A stretch of DNA of 64,000 nt from Cystobacter fuscus DSM 2262 (lineage in GTDB: Bacteria > Myxococcota > Myxococcia > Myxococcales > Myxococcaceae), in contig NZ_ANAH02000008.1 in assembly GCF_000335475.2 (NCBI RefSeq), positions 124,001 to 188,000 on the forward strand, in the 5' to 3' direction. Under the pieces are notes generated by a model that saw only the letters and a program-made list of their open reading frames with translations, was not told the DNA's origin and did not search any database. Each line of letters begins with the position of its first letter. The first letter of the stretch is position 1. The position numbers were made by a program, and so were the translations under genes. Below are positions 10,589 to 19,800 of this stretch, in pieces.

Positions 10589-10643
10589 GTCATTTCGACC
10601 TGGGGGGCGCGGAGTCGAATCGACTTCCGGTGGTCGAAATGAC
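10589..10643. promoter_or_regulatory. Three NorR enhancer sites (GT-N7-AC)
   Basis: Three copies of the NorR core GT-N7-AC are present: 10589-10599 (GTCATTTCGAC), 10614-10624 (GTCGAATCGAC) and 10633-10643 (GTCGAAATGAC). Copies 1 and 3 are exact reverse complements. E. coli norVW also uses three GT-N7-AC sites. The third copy overlaps the norR start codon, suggesting autoregulation. Confidence 0.75.
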
Positions 10644-12183
10644 TCCCAATCCCCTGCTCCACGCGTTGATCCCCCTGGTGGATGACCTGTCACGGGAGCT
10701 GCCCGAGCGCGAGCGCTACCGGCGGCTGCTGCAAGCATTGCGGGTGCTGATGCCCTGCGACGCGGTCGCGCTGCTGCGCCTGGAGGGGGAGTGGTTGGTA
10801 CCGCTGTCGGTCAATGGCCTCTCCGAGGACACCCTGGGGCGGCGCTTCCGGGTGAGCGAGCATCCACGCTTCCAGGCCCTGCTCGCGAGCGCGACTCCCA
10901 CCCGGTTTCCCGCCGACAGCCCCCTGCCGGATCCCTACGATGGCCTGGTGCAGGGGGCCGGGGGCGATCTCCAGGTGCATGACTGCATGGGCTGTCCCTT
11001 GCTCGTGGATGGACACGTCTGGGGCCTGCTGACCGTGGACGCACTGTCATCCGGAAGCCTGGCGTCCGTGGATCTGGCGTCCCTGCAGGCGTTCGCCAGC
11101 CTGGCGGCGGCGACCGTGCGCGTGGCCCAGCGCATCGAGCGGCTCGTGATGCGGGCCGAGGGCGAGTTCCAGCGGGCGGAGAGCTACCGCCTGGCGGCCG
11201 GGGAGCGCCCGCGCGCGTTGATCGGACAGAGCCCGTCCTTCCTCAAGCTCCTGGAAGACATCGCCCTGGTGGGATCCAGTCCGCTGAGCGTGCTCATCAG
11301 TGGGGAGACGGGGGTGGGCAAGGAACTGGTGGCGCAGGCCGTCCACGCGGCGTCCCCCCGGGCGCACCGGCCGCTCATCAGCCTCAACTGCGCGGCCCTG
11401 CCCGAGACGCTGGTGGAGAGCGAGCTGTTCGGCCATGTGGTGGGCGCCTTCTCCGGCGCGGTCAGCGACCGGCGGGGCAAGTTCGAGCTGGCCGACGGTG
11501 GCACCCTGCTGCTGGACGAGGTGGGCGAGCTGCCGCTGACGGTACAGGCCAAGCTGCTGCGCGTGCTGCAGAGCGGGCAGTTGCAGCGCCTGGGCTCGGA
11601 CCGGGAGCACCGCATCGACGTGCGGTTGATCGCCGCCACCAACCGGGACCTGGCCGAGGAGGTGCGCCAGGGGCGCTATCGCGCCGACCTCTACCACCGG
11701 CTCAGCGTGTTTCCCGTGCATGTGCCGGCCCTGCGCGAGCGGGGCAATGACGTGCTGCTGCTGACCGGCTATTTCCTCGAGGAGAACCGCTCGCGCCTGG
11801 GGCTGCGCGGCCTGCGCCTGAGCAGTGACGCCGAGGCCACCTTGCTGGCCTACTCCTGGCCCGGCAACGTGCGCGAGCTGGAGCATCTGGTGGCCCGGAG
11901 CGCGCTCAAGGCCTATGGCCAGCGCCGCGATGACGGCCGCATCCTCACCCTGTCGGCGACGGACTTCGCGCTCAACGGCGATTCCCCTCCCCCGGCCCGG
12001 GCCGAACCGCCGCCCGAGCCGGCGCCCGTGGGGGACCTGCGCGAAGCCGTGGAGCACTTCGAACGGCAACAGATCAACACGAGCCTCCAGCGGCACCAGG
12101 GCAACTGGGCCTCAGCGGCGCGCGAGCTGGGAATGGATCGCGCCAACCTCCGGCGGCTGGCCCGGCGCCTGGGCATCGTCTAG
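10639..12183 (+). CDS. norR: Nitric oxide-responsive sigma-54 activator NorR
   Basis: A 514-residue enhancer-binding protein with three parts. The N-terminal GAF-type NO sensor is about residues 1-180. The AAA+ domain has Walker A GETGVGKE, Walker B GGTLLLDEVGEL and a sigma-54-contact loop that reads GAFSGA rather than the usual GAFTGA. The C-terminal Fis-type HTH is NWASAARELGMDRANLRRLARRLG. The divergent flavohemoglobin gene and GT-N7-AC sites identify it as NorR. The start is ambiguous between GTG 10630 and ATG 10639. Confidence 0.93.
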   Translation: MTPNPLLHALIPLVDDLSRELPERERYRRLLQALRVLMPCDAVALLRLEGEWLVPLSVNGLSEDTLGRRFRVSEHPRFQALLASATPTRFPADSPLPDPYDGLVQGAGGDLQVHDCMGCPLLVDGHVWGLLTVDALSSGSLASVDLASLQAFASLAAATVRVAQRIERLVMRAEGEFQRAESYRLAAGERPRALIGQSPSFLKLLEDIALVGSSPLSVLISGETGVGKELVAQAVHAASPRAHRPLISLNCAALPETLVESELFGHVVGAFSGAVSDRRGKFELADGGTLLLDEVGELPLTVQAKLLRVLQSGQLQRLGSDREHRIDVRLIAATNRDLAEEVRQGRYRADLYHRLSVFPVHVPALRERGNDVLLLTGYFLEENRSRLGLRGLRLSSDAEATLLAYSWPGNVRELEHLVARSALKAYGQRRDDGRILTLSATDFALNGDSPPPARAEPPPEPAPVGDLREAVEHFERQQINTSLQRHQGNWASAARELGMDRANLRRLARRLGIV

Positions 12184-12203
12184 TCACGCCCCGAGGTGCC
12201 CGG

Positions 12204-12737
12204 CTATGACCAGGTTGGCGTGTCCTCGGCGGCGTGGGACGGAGTCCGCTCGAAGGCGTGCAGCGCATCCGCCACCCCCTCCGCCCAGGCCCGGATGATG
12301 CGCGGGTCGCGCCAGTCGCCCGCCAGCGAACTGGCCATCTTGCTCGCGATGAAGCCCTTGGCGTCGGGCAGTAGACGCCCTCCGAAGGTGATGTGGCCTT
12401 GCGCCCCGATGCGCGCCATCAACCGCTGGACCTGCTCCACCGGCGGCACCTCGTTCCAGGTGGCCGAGTCATCGAGCGGCCCGCTGCTGAACAGCCAGAC
12501 CGGCCGGGCCCGCAGCGCCTGGGTGTGCCGCCTGACGAAGCGGCGCGCGTCGCGATGCCAGCGCGACATATAGAGCGCGCCGCCCACCACGACGGCATCG
12601 TATCCGTCGACGGACTCGATCTCGGCGGCCGGGCTCAGTTCGACCTGGAAACCCCGTGCGGAGAGCGTCCGCGCGATGATGCCTGCGATCTCGGCCGTGC
12701 CGCCCCGCTTGGAACCGTAGCTGACCAGGATTCTCAT
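12204..12737 (-). CDS. Flavodoxin-domain protein (HemG-like)
   Basis: A 177-residue flavodoxin with the FMN phosphate-binding loop near the N terminus (MRILVSYGSKRGGTAEIA) and the second FMN loop VVVGGALYMSRWHRDARRF. The length and GALYMSRWH motif resemble menaquinone-dependent protoporphyrinogen oxidase HemG and related flavodoxins of unknown role. I chose the start at 12737, with GGAGGCGGA upstream. It converges with norR (20-base gap between stops), so it may respond to a different signal. Electron transfer is the likely role but the partner is unknown. Confidence 0.85.
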   Translation of the reverse strand: MRILVSYGSKRGGTAEIAGIIARTLSARGFQVELSPAAEIESVDGYDAVVVGGALYMSRWHRDARRFVRRHTQALRARPVWLFSSGPLDDSATWNEVPPVEQVQRLMARIGAQGHITFGGRLLPDAKGFIASKMASSLAGDWRDPRIIRAWAEGVADALHAFERTPSHAAEDTPTWS

Positions 12738-13019
12738 GATGGATCCGCCTCCGAGCGGGCCTCCTGCAAGGTCCGCACTCCCCCGCGGGTTCGTCGACTC
12801 GTGAGACGTGGCCTGCGTCCGCCCTCCCTGACTGAGAGGCAGGGCGAGGAAGAGGAGGGCCGCCCCCCCGTGGCCCGGGGCTTGGACTCGCGGGGCGGAA
12901 CGCACCGGGGGGCCGATGCTCCAGGGCCGGGCGGCCAGGGGCGTGCCCAGCACCTTACCTCCGAGAGGGGCCGGCTGATTAGAGTAATCCCGGTAGGAAC
13001 GTGAACCAGGGGAGCCGTC

Positions 13020-14312
13020 ATGACCATCCTTTGCGCCACCCACTTCTCGGACGCCGCGCAGCGAGCGGCCACGGCCGCCGCGCAGCTCGCGCGGAAACTG
13101 GATGAGCCCCTCTTCCTGGTGCACGTGCTGCCAGACAGCCTGACGCGCGCCATCAAGCAGGCGCTTCAGGAGACGATGCAGTCGGCGCTGTCGGACGAGG
13201 CGCGGCGGCTGGAGAAGCTGGGAGCACGCACGAGCTTCCAGTTGCTCACGGGCGAGCCGGCCGAGGAACTGGCGCGCTTCGCGAAGGAGAAGGGAGCGGG
13301 GCTGGTGGTGACGGCGGGTCCCACGAGCGCCTCACCCTTCCTGGGGGTGGGCGGCACGGTGGACCGGCTGGCCACGACGCTGCCGGTGCCACTGATGGTG
13401 GTGCGCGAGGCGGAGTCCTTCGAGGCCTGGGTGAAGGGGACTCGTCCCTTGAAGGTGATGCTGGGCGTGGATCGCTCGCTGCCCTTCGAGGCGGCGCGCG
13501 ACTGGCTGCGAGGCCTGCGGCGCTACGGCGACGTGGAAGTGGTGGCCGGGCGCATCTACTGGCCCCACGAGGAGTACTTCCGGATGGGGATGGAGCAGCC
13601 GACGTTCTACCAGGAGGTGACGCCCGAGCTGCTGAGCGCGCTGGAGCAGGAGGTGCGCACGCAGGTGGCGCCGCTGGAAGCGCAGGGCCAGCCGCCGATG
13701 CGCATGCGGCTGGAGGCGGGGGTGGGACGCATCGCGGACCACCTGGTGGCGCTGGCGGCGGAAGAGAAGGTGGATTTGCTGGTGGTGGGCTCGCACCAGC
13801 GGCGGGCGCTGGGCAAGCTGGGGAGCGTGTCGCACCACGCGCTGCGGCTGGCGGCCATGTCGGTGGTGAGCGTGCCGCTCGCGGGGGCGGCGCGGGGCTC
13901 GGAGGTGGCGGTTCCCACGCTGCGCTCGGTGCTGGTGGCCACGGACTTCTCGGAGGCGGCCAACCGGGCCATTCCGTATGCCTTTTCCCTGCTGCCTGGC
14001 GGGGGCACGGTGTACCTGGTGACCGTGGCGCGGCATGCGACGGAGCAGGCGCAGGAGTTGCGGTCGCGGCTGCTCCTGTTGCTGCCCAAGGACGCGGATG
14101 CCCAGGGGCGCGAGGTACGGGTGATGGTGCTGTCGGGCCACGACGTGGCGCCGGTGCTCCTCAAGGTCGCCGAGCGCCTGTGCGTGGACGTGATCTGCCT
14201 GGGCACCCACGGGCACTCGGGGCTGAAGAAGACGGTGATGGGCGCGGTGGCCAAGGAGGTCATGTCGCACGCCGACCGGCCCGTACTGGTGGTCCGCCCG
14301 CCCGAGGGGTGA
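13020..14312 (+). CDS. Three-domain universal stress protein
   Basis: A 430-residue protein made of three UspA-like folds. Domain 1 (about 1-135) starts MTILCATHFSDAAQRA. Domain 2 (about 145-290) holds VVGSHQRRALGKLGS, a degenerate nucleotide loop. Domain 3 (about 300-428) starts SVLVATDFSEAANRA and ends with GTHGHSGLKKTVMG, close to the ATP-binding G-2X-G-9X-G motif. Single and tandem Usp proteins are common; three in one chain is unusual. GGGGAG precedes the ATG. It is monocistronic. A stress-protective role is from the family only. Confidence 0.9.
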   Translation: MTILCATHFSDAAQRAATAAAQLARKLDEPLFLVHVLPDSLTRAIKQALQETMQSALSDEARRLEKLGARTSFQLLTGEPAEELARFAKEKGAGLVVTAGPTSASPFLGVGGTVDRLATTLPVPLMVVREAESFEAWVKGTRPLKVMLGVDRSLPFEAARDWLRGLRRYGDVEVVAGRIYWPHEEYFRMGMEQPTFYQEVTPELLSALEQEVRTQVAPLEAQGQPPMRMRLEAGVGRIADHLVALAAEEKVDLLVVGSHQRRALGKLGSVSHHALRLAAMSVVSVPLAGAARGSEVAVPTLRSVLVATDFSEAANRAIPYAFSLLPGGGTVYLVTVARHATEQAQELRSRLLLLLPKDADAQGREVRVMVLSGHDVAPVLLKVAERLCVDVICLGTHGHSGLKKTVMGAVAKEVMSHADRPVLVVRPPEG

Positions 14313-14483
14313 CGCCCCGGTCGCCCGTTCCACTGCGGCTCCAAAGGTTATCGTCTCGGGTTCGCTGATCAGCTCACGGACTCACGACCTCGGGTGGCGC
14401 CACCACGAGCCAGATGGCTGGATGAGTTGGAGGAGCAACCTCCCCGTCTGCCGTGGGGGTGATGGAGACTGGTCCTCTGCCTG

Positions 14484-15845
14484 ATGGGAAGCGTCGCCCT
14501 GGCCCAGGGCACTTCCGTGTTGTTCGGAACCATCATCGACGCCTCGACGAAGCAGCCAATCCCAGACGTGGTGGTGACCGCCCGAGCCCCCAGTCTCCAG
14601 GGTGAGCAGAGCGTCGTCACTGACAGCTCTGGCGAGTACCGCATCCCACAGTTGCCCTCCGGTGTGTACACGCTGAGGTTCGACAAGGAGGCGTACCGGC
14701 TCCTCTCGCGCGACGGAATCACTCTCCGGCTGGGCTACTCGGTGCGCGTGAACGTGGAGCTGCTTCCGGCGCCCGGCGCGGCCGCGGACACTTACGGAGT
14801 CTCTCTCAGTGGCGCCACTTCCCCCGAAAACCAGTACTTCATCGACGGCCTGTCGGTGGAATGCTCCCAGCACCGGGGTCAATGGCACACCGCTGAGCGT
14901 CGAGTTCATCCAGGAGGTGAACGTCCTCACCGGCGGTTACCTGCCCGAGTTCGGCCGCTCCACGGGAGGAGCGGTTGAAGCGGTGACGAAATCTGGCTCC
15001 AACGAGTTTCGGGGCTCGGTCTTTGGCAATTTCGCACCGGGAGCACTCGCCACCAGGGGCACGGAGGTCCGCCAGGAGACAGGCACCATCTCCGGCCGGG
15101 AATCCCTGTGGAATCTGGGGGACATTGGCGCCGAGCTGGGTGGCCCCCTGATCCGGGACAAACTCTGGTTCTACGTGGGCATCGCGCCCTCGTTCACCCG
15201 GTACCAGATCGAGCGCAACCTCAACGTCAGAGTGCCCGATGAGAACGGGGAACCACAGGTGGACGAGGATGATTTCACACGCACCCAGCCCATCGAGGGG
15301 ACACAGCAGCACTTCTTCGCTGAGCAGCGGAGCCTGCAATACATTGGGAAGCTGACGTACCATGTGAGCACCAACCACACCGTGGCGCTCTCGGTGGTAG
15401 GCACCCCTTTTTCCTCGGGGGGCCCAGGACGCTTCTCTCTCCTCCCGGACAACGGTGCTCCAGAAATAACGGTCATCGTAGGAGCACCTGAGGCATTGAG
15501 CACCCTTCGCGGCAGGAACGGTCTGGATCTGGGACTCAAGACGTCCTCCTCGTTCTTCAACAAGCACTTGCTCCTGGACGCCACTCTGGGCTGGCACCTC
15601 AGGGCAGCGCCGTGCGTGCCTCGGATGGCACGCGGGCGGGCAGCAAATATCTCGCGAAGGATGAGGTGTACGACCGGAACGAGGTATTCATCCTCCCACG
15701 CGGCTCCGCTGGACGCAGGCCCTGGCTCCACCGGGTCGATACCCGCTTGGCCGTCACATACAAGCTGACGAGAACCCTGACCACATCGGCCGGTGTAGAC
15801 GTGTTCAACCTCTTCAACTTTCAGGCGGCCACTGCCTACGACGAG
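14484..15845 (+). pseudogene. Decayed Oar-like TonB-dependent receptor with carboxypeptidase-regulatory domain
   Basis: The first segment (14484 to about 14858) encodes the end of a signal peptide, a carboxypeptidase-regulatory-like domain (GTIIDASTKQPIPDVVVTA, SSGEYRIPQLPSGVYTL) and the plug start (PENQYFIDGLSV). An extra G near 14858-14860 shifts the plug continuation (GVNGTPLSVEFIQEVNV, STGGAVEAVTKSGSNEFRGS) into another frame. The barrel breaks off near 15600, and a third frame gives only its final strands (RVDTRLAVTYKLTRTLT, GVDVFNLFNFQ). Several hundred barrel residues are missing, so this is a non-functional remnant. Confidence 0.85.
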
Positions 15846-15852
15846 GAGTACA

Positions 15853-16245
15853 CATCCGGACGAGCTGGCTCCCGAACACCCGCCGTACGCTCTCGGCGTG
15901 CTACCGGAGGAGGCAGATGCGAAAGGCTTCTGTACCGTCCCTTCCCTCTCGATTGCGGAGAAGCATGTGCCGGAGAATCCGGACCAGTTGCTTCCCACGG
16001 ATGCCGTTTATCACTGGAGCAACGTCCGGCTCGTGGCGCTGCCGGAGGTGCCGGGAACACAATTGGTAGCGGACCTCGAGTACACGGCGGATGGCTGCAC
16101 CGCCGGGTTGATGCGCAGCGTGCTCCCGGAGACCCGGCGATTCATCCAGGGCATCCGCTGGGCAGGCCGTGAAGCGAGCGCAGGTTCTGACTCTCCCTGG
16201 GGGAGCCTGCGCGAGCACAAACGCCAACACGCGACTCCTTCATAG
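15853..16245 (+). pseudogene. Remnant of a gene formerly downstream of the TonB receptor
   Basis: About 130 codons are open here, including LAPEHPPYALGVLPEEADA, ALPEVPGTQLVADLEYTADGC and a Cys-containing N part (KGFCTVPSL). No start with a ribosome-binding site is evident. The frame follows directly on the broken end of the receptor, so it looks like the fused tail of a companion exported protein. The function of the parent gene is unknown to me. Confidence 0.4.
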
Positions 16246-16256
16246 TTGAAGAGGAC

Positions 16257-16646
16257 ATGCCCATGAACAACTTCATGGCGACTTCTTATTGGAGAAGATT
16301 CATGCAGAGTTCACGGGAATACACGAGCGCAGCCCATCATCGAATTGTAGGGGGACTCATTTGTCTGTCGGTGCTCACTCTTGCGATGAAGCTCCGTCTA
16401 AAGCTGCGGATGCTCGCTTCACCGCTACCGTCGAAGCAGCCTCCAAAGTCGCAACTTGGGCACTCCATGTCGAGTCCATTGAATACTGGTTCTCGTTCAT
16501 TTCAAGGTAGTTACACGGGAATTGAAGTTGATGAATTTTCCGCCTCTACTGATGATTGCAATTCTTCGGATTTTTCGGAGACTCCGGGTAGGCCGAGGAC
16601 CATGATCATAACGGTGAGGCCGAATTCGGGGACTGGTATCGTCTAA
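16257..16646 (+). CDS. Uncertain small ORF in an AT-richer stretch
   Basis: A 129-codon frame starts with ATGCCCATGAAC, preceded by GAAGAGG, in DNA clearly lower in G+C than its surroundings. It has a hydrophobic patch (VGGLICLSVLTLAM) but otherwise low-information sequence. A second frame (16289-16510) overlaps it and is comparably plausible (DEAPSKAADARFTATVEAAS), which suggests a frameshifted remnant rather than a working gene. From 16647 to 16881 I see no further gene; it presumably holds the promoter of the TIR gene. Confidence 0.25.
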   Translation: MPMNNFMATSYWRRFMQSSREYTSAAHHRIVGGLICLSVLTLAMKLRLKLRMLASPLPSKQPPKSQLGHSMSSPLNTGSRSFQGSYTGIEVDEFSASTDDCNSSDFSETPGRPRTMIITVRPNSGTGIV

Positions 16647-16881
16647 ACCAGTGTTCATGATTCCCGATCACCCCTTGACCTCGAAGACTGTCCTTCCAAG
16701 GGAACATCCCAACGGACAGGGGCGCTCCCCGTTCGAGAATCGTGAGCGGTCGTTCAGCAGGGCCACGAGTCGAGGGATCGCCATGTCGAGGGAGCGCCAT
16801 ATGGACCGAGCGTTGCCCATGCACACATACTCGGTTGGAAGAGCGCTTCCGAGAGGAGAGCAAACGTGATGAGGGTGGGTG

Positions 16882-19800
16882 ATGTTCGATGTCTTCCTTT
16901 CCCATAACAGCCAGGACAAGGCTTCTGTCGAGACCCTGGCCGAACGTCTGAGAGCCGAGGCCGGGCTGCAGCCCTTCCTGGACAAGTGGCATCTGGTGCC
17001 AGGCACGAGGTGGCAGCCCCACCTGGAGGCAGCACTGGCGAAGAGCCAGGCCGTGGCCGTCTTCTTCGGTCCCTCGGGTGTCACGCCCTGGCACAACGAG
17101 GAGGTGCGTGTCGCGCTCGACAACGCGGTGCGCACTCACGACGAGTACCGCGTCATCCCCGTGCTCCTTCCCGGTGCGAAATCCGAGGACATCACGGGAT
17201 TCCTGGCCCAGCGCACCTGGGTGGACTTCCGGACGGGGTTGGATGATGCCGCCGCCTTCAAACGGCTGGTGGCGGGCATCAAGGGCCACGCCTCGGAGGA
17301 GGACACCTTCCGGCTTCCGGACGAGCCGGCCCCCTACCGGGGCCTGCTGCCCTTCGGCAAGCGGCACTCCCGGTTCTTCTTCGGCCGTGAATCGGAGATC
17401 GAGACGGTGCTCGCCAAGCTGAGGCACTCCCCTTTCGTCGCGGTGGTGGGTGCCTCGGGGGTCGGCAAGTCCTCCCTGGTGCTCGGCGGTGTCCTCCCTC
17501 GCCTCGAGTCCTCCGGCACGGGGGACGACGCACCGCTCCGTGTCCGCACGATGATACCGGGAGGTCGTCCTCTCCGGGGACTCGCGGATCAACTCGCGAC
17601 GCTGGCGCCTCCCGAGGTCCGCCTGTCCACCGCCGATGCACTCCACGAGCGGCTCGCCGCGGAGAGCCATGCCTTCAGGACGGCGGTGTCCACCCTGACC
17701 GCCGACCAACCGGGCATCTTCCTCCTCGTGGTGGATCAGCTCGAGGAACTCTTCACCCATGACCTGGAGGGAAGCCTCTCCAAGTCCACGACGGCCTTCC
17801 TCGCCAACCTGCGGGATGCCGTCGAGCACGGAGGAGGTACCCTTCAGGTCATCGTCACCCTACGCGCGGACTTCTTCGAGCACTGCCTGCGCCACCCCTC
17901 GCTACGGGCCATCCTGCAGGACCGCGAGGTGTTGCTGGGCAGCATGGGCCTGGAGGGCCTCCGGGATGCCATCAGCCGGCCCGCCCATGCCGTGGGGGCC
18001 TTCCTGGAGAAGGGGCTGATGAGCGCCATCCTGAAGGACGTGTCCCAGGAACCTGGCTCGCTGCCCCTGCTCGAGCACGCCCTCTATGAACTGTGGCGGG
18101 CCCGTAGCGGCGCCTGGTTGACCCTGTCCGCCTACGAGGCGAGTGGCGGCGTGGTGGGAGCACTCCAGCAGCGAGCGCAGACCTGCTACGAGGCACTGGA
18201 CGTCCCACAGCGGGAGATCGCGAAAAGGCTCTTCCTGCGGCTGACGACGCTGGGCGAGGGCACCCCGGATACGCGACGGCGCGTCCCATGCGTCGAACTG
18301 AATTTCCCCGAGGTGGACTCCACCCAGGTCGAACACGTCCTCCGGGCGCTGTCGGGACCGAAGGCCCGGCTCCTCGTCGTCCACGAGAATTGCGTGGAGG
18401 TGGCACACGAGATCCTCATCCAGACGTGGTCCACCCTGCGCGGGTGGCTGGACGAGAACCGCCGGGAGCTGAGCATCCACCGCCGGCTGACCGAGGCCAC
18501 CCACGAATGGACGGAGCACCAACGGGACGCCAGCTATCTGTACCTCGGCTCCCGCCTCCTGGAAGCCGAGGAGGGTTTCTCGGTGAAGTCCGGAGCCCTG
18601 AACGAGCTGGAGAGAGACTTCCTGGCCGCGAGCGTGAAGCGCCGCGACGAGGAGAAGCTCGCGGAAGAGCGCCGCCGTCAGGAGGAGCTCGAACACACGC
18701 AGCAACTCGCCCGGGTAGCCGAGGCGGGAAGGCGGGCCGAGGCGGCACGGGCCCTGGTGGCCCGAAGGGCGACGCAGAGACTACGCGTGCTGGCCCTGGT
18801 GCTCGCGGTGGGCGCGGGGGCCATCTTCTCCTTCTGGAAGGAGGCACAGCAAGAGCGGGATGTATCCCTCTCGCGTGAGCTGACGGCCAATGCCTTGCTG
18901 GAGATCAAGGAGGACCCACAGCGCAGCCTCCTCCTCGTCCAGCGGGCTCACCTCATCGCACCGACGGAGCACGTGGCGAGGGCGCTGTCCGCGTGGGAAC
19001 TCGAGCCAGCCCTGCTGGTCGTGCGAGACACCACCAGCATCTTCGGTCGACCCGATTTCCACCCCGATGGTTCGCGCATCATCGCGCCCAATAGCCATGG
19101 CACGGTGCGCATCTGGGACGTGGCTTCCGGAAGGCCCCTGATCACCTTGAGGGGACACACCGGCACGGTGGGGAGCGCTTGGTTCGACACCGAAGGCTCA
19201 CGCGCCGTCACCGCCAGCCTGGATGGCACGGCGCGCATCTGGGACGTGGCCTCTGGCAAGCTCCTCGTCACCCTCTCAGGGCACACTGGTGTGTTATGGG
19301 ATGCCCGGTTCAGCCCCGACCGTAAGCGTGTCATCTCCGTGAGTCGTGACGGCACGGTACGCACCTGGGACGCAACCTCCGGCAGGTTCCTCCGCATCCT
19401 CGCGAGACATCCCGAGGCGGTGGAGTTCGCCATGTTCAGCCCCGACAGCACACGCGTCGTCACCACCAACAATGGTGGCACGGTGCGCATCCGCGATGTG
19501 GAATCCGGCGGAATTCTCGTCACCCTCTCGGGCCACACCAGGAAGGTGAGGGAGGCCCGGTTCAACCCCAAGGGCACGCGCATCGTCACCGCCAGCGAGG
19601 ATGGCACGGCACGCATCTGGGATGCGACCTCCGGCAGACTCCTCGCCACCCTCTCGGGTCACACCAACGCTGTGCAGGGCGCCAAATTCAGCCCTGATGG
19701 CACGCGCATCGTCACCGCCAGTCTGGACGGCACGGCACGCCTCTGGAACGCGAACTCCGGCAGGAGCCTCGTCACCCTCGTGGGGCATACCGGTCCCGTG

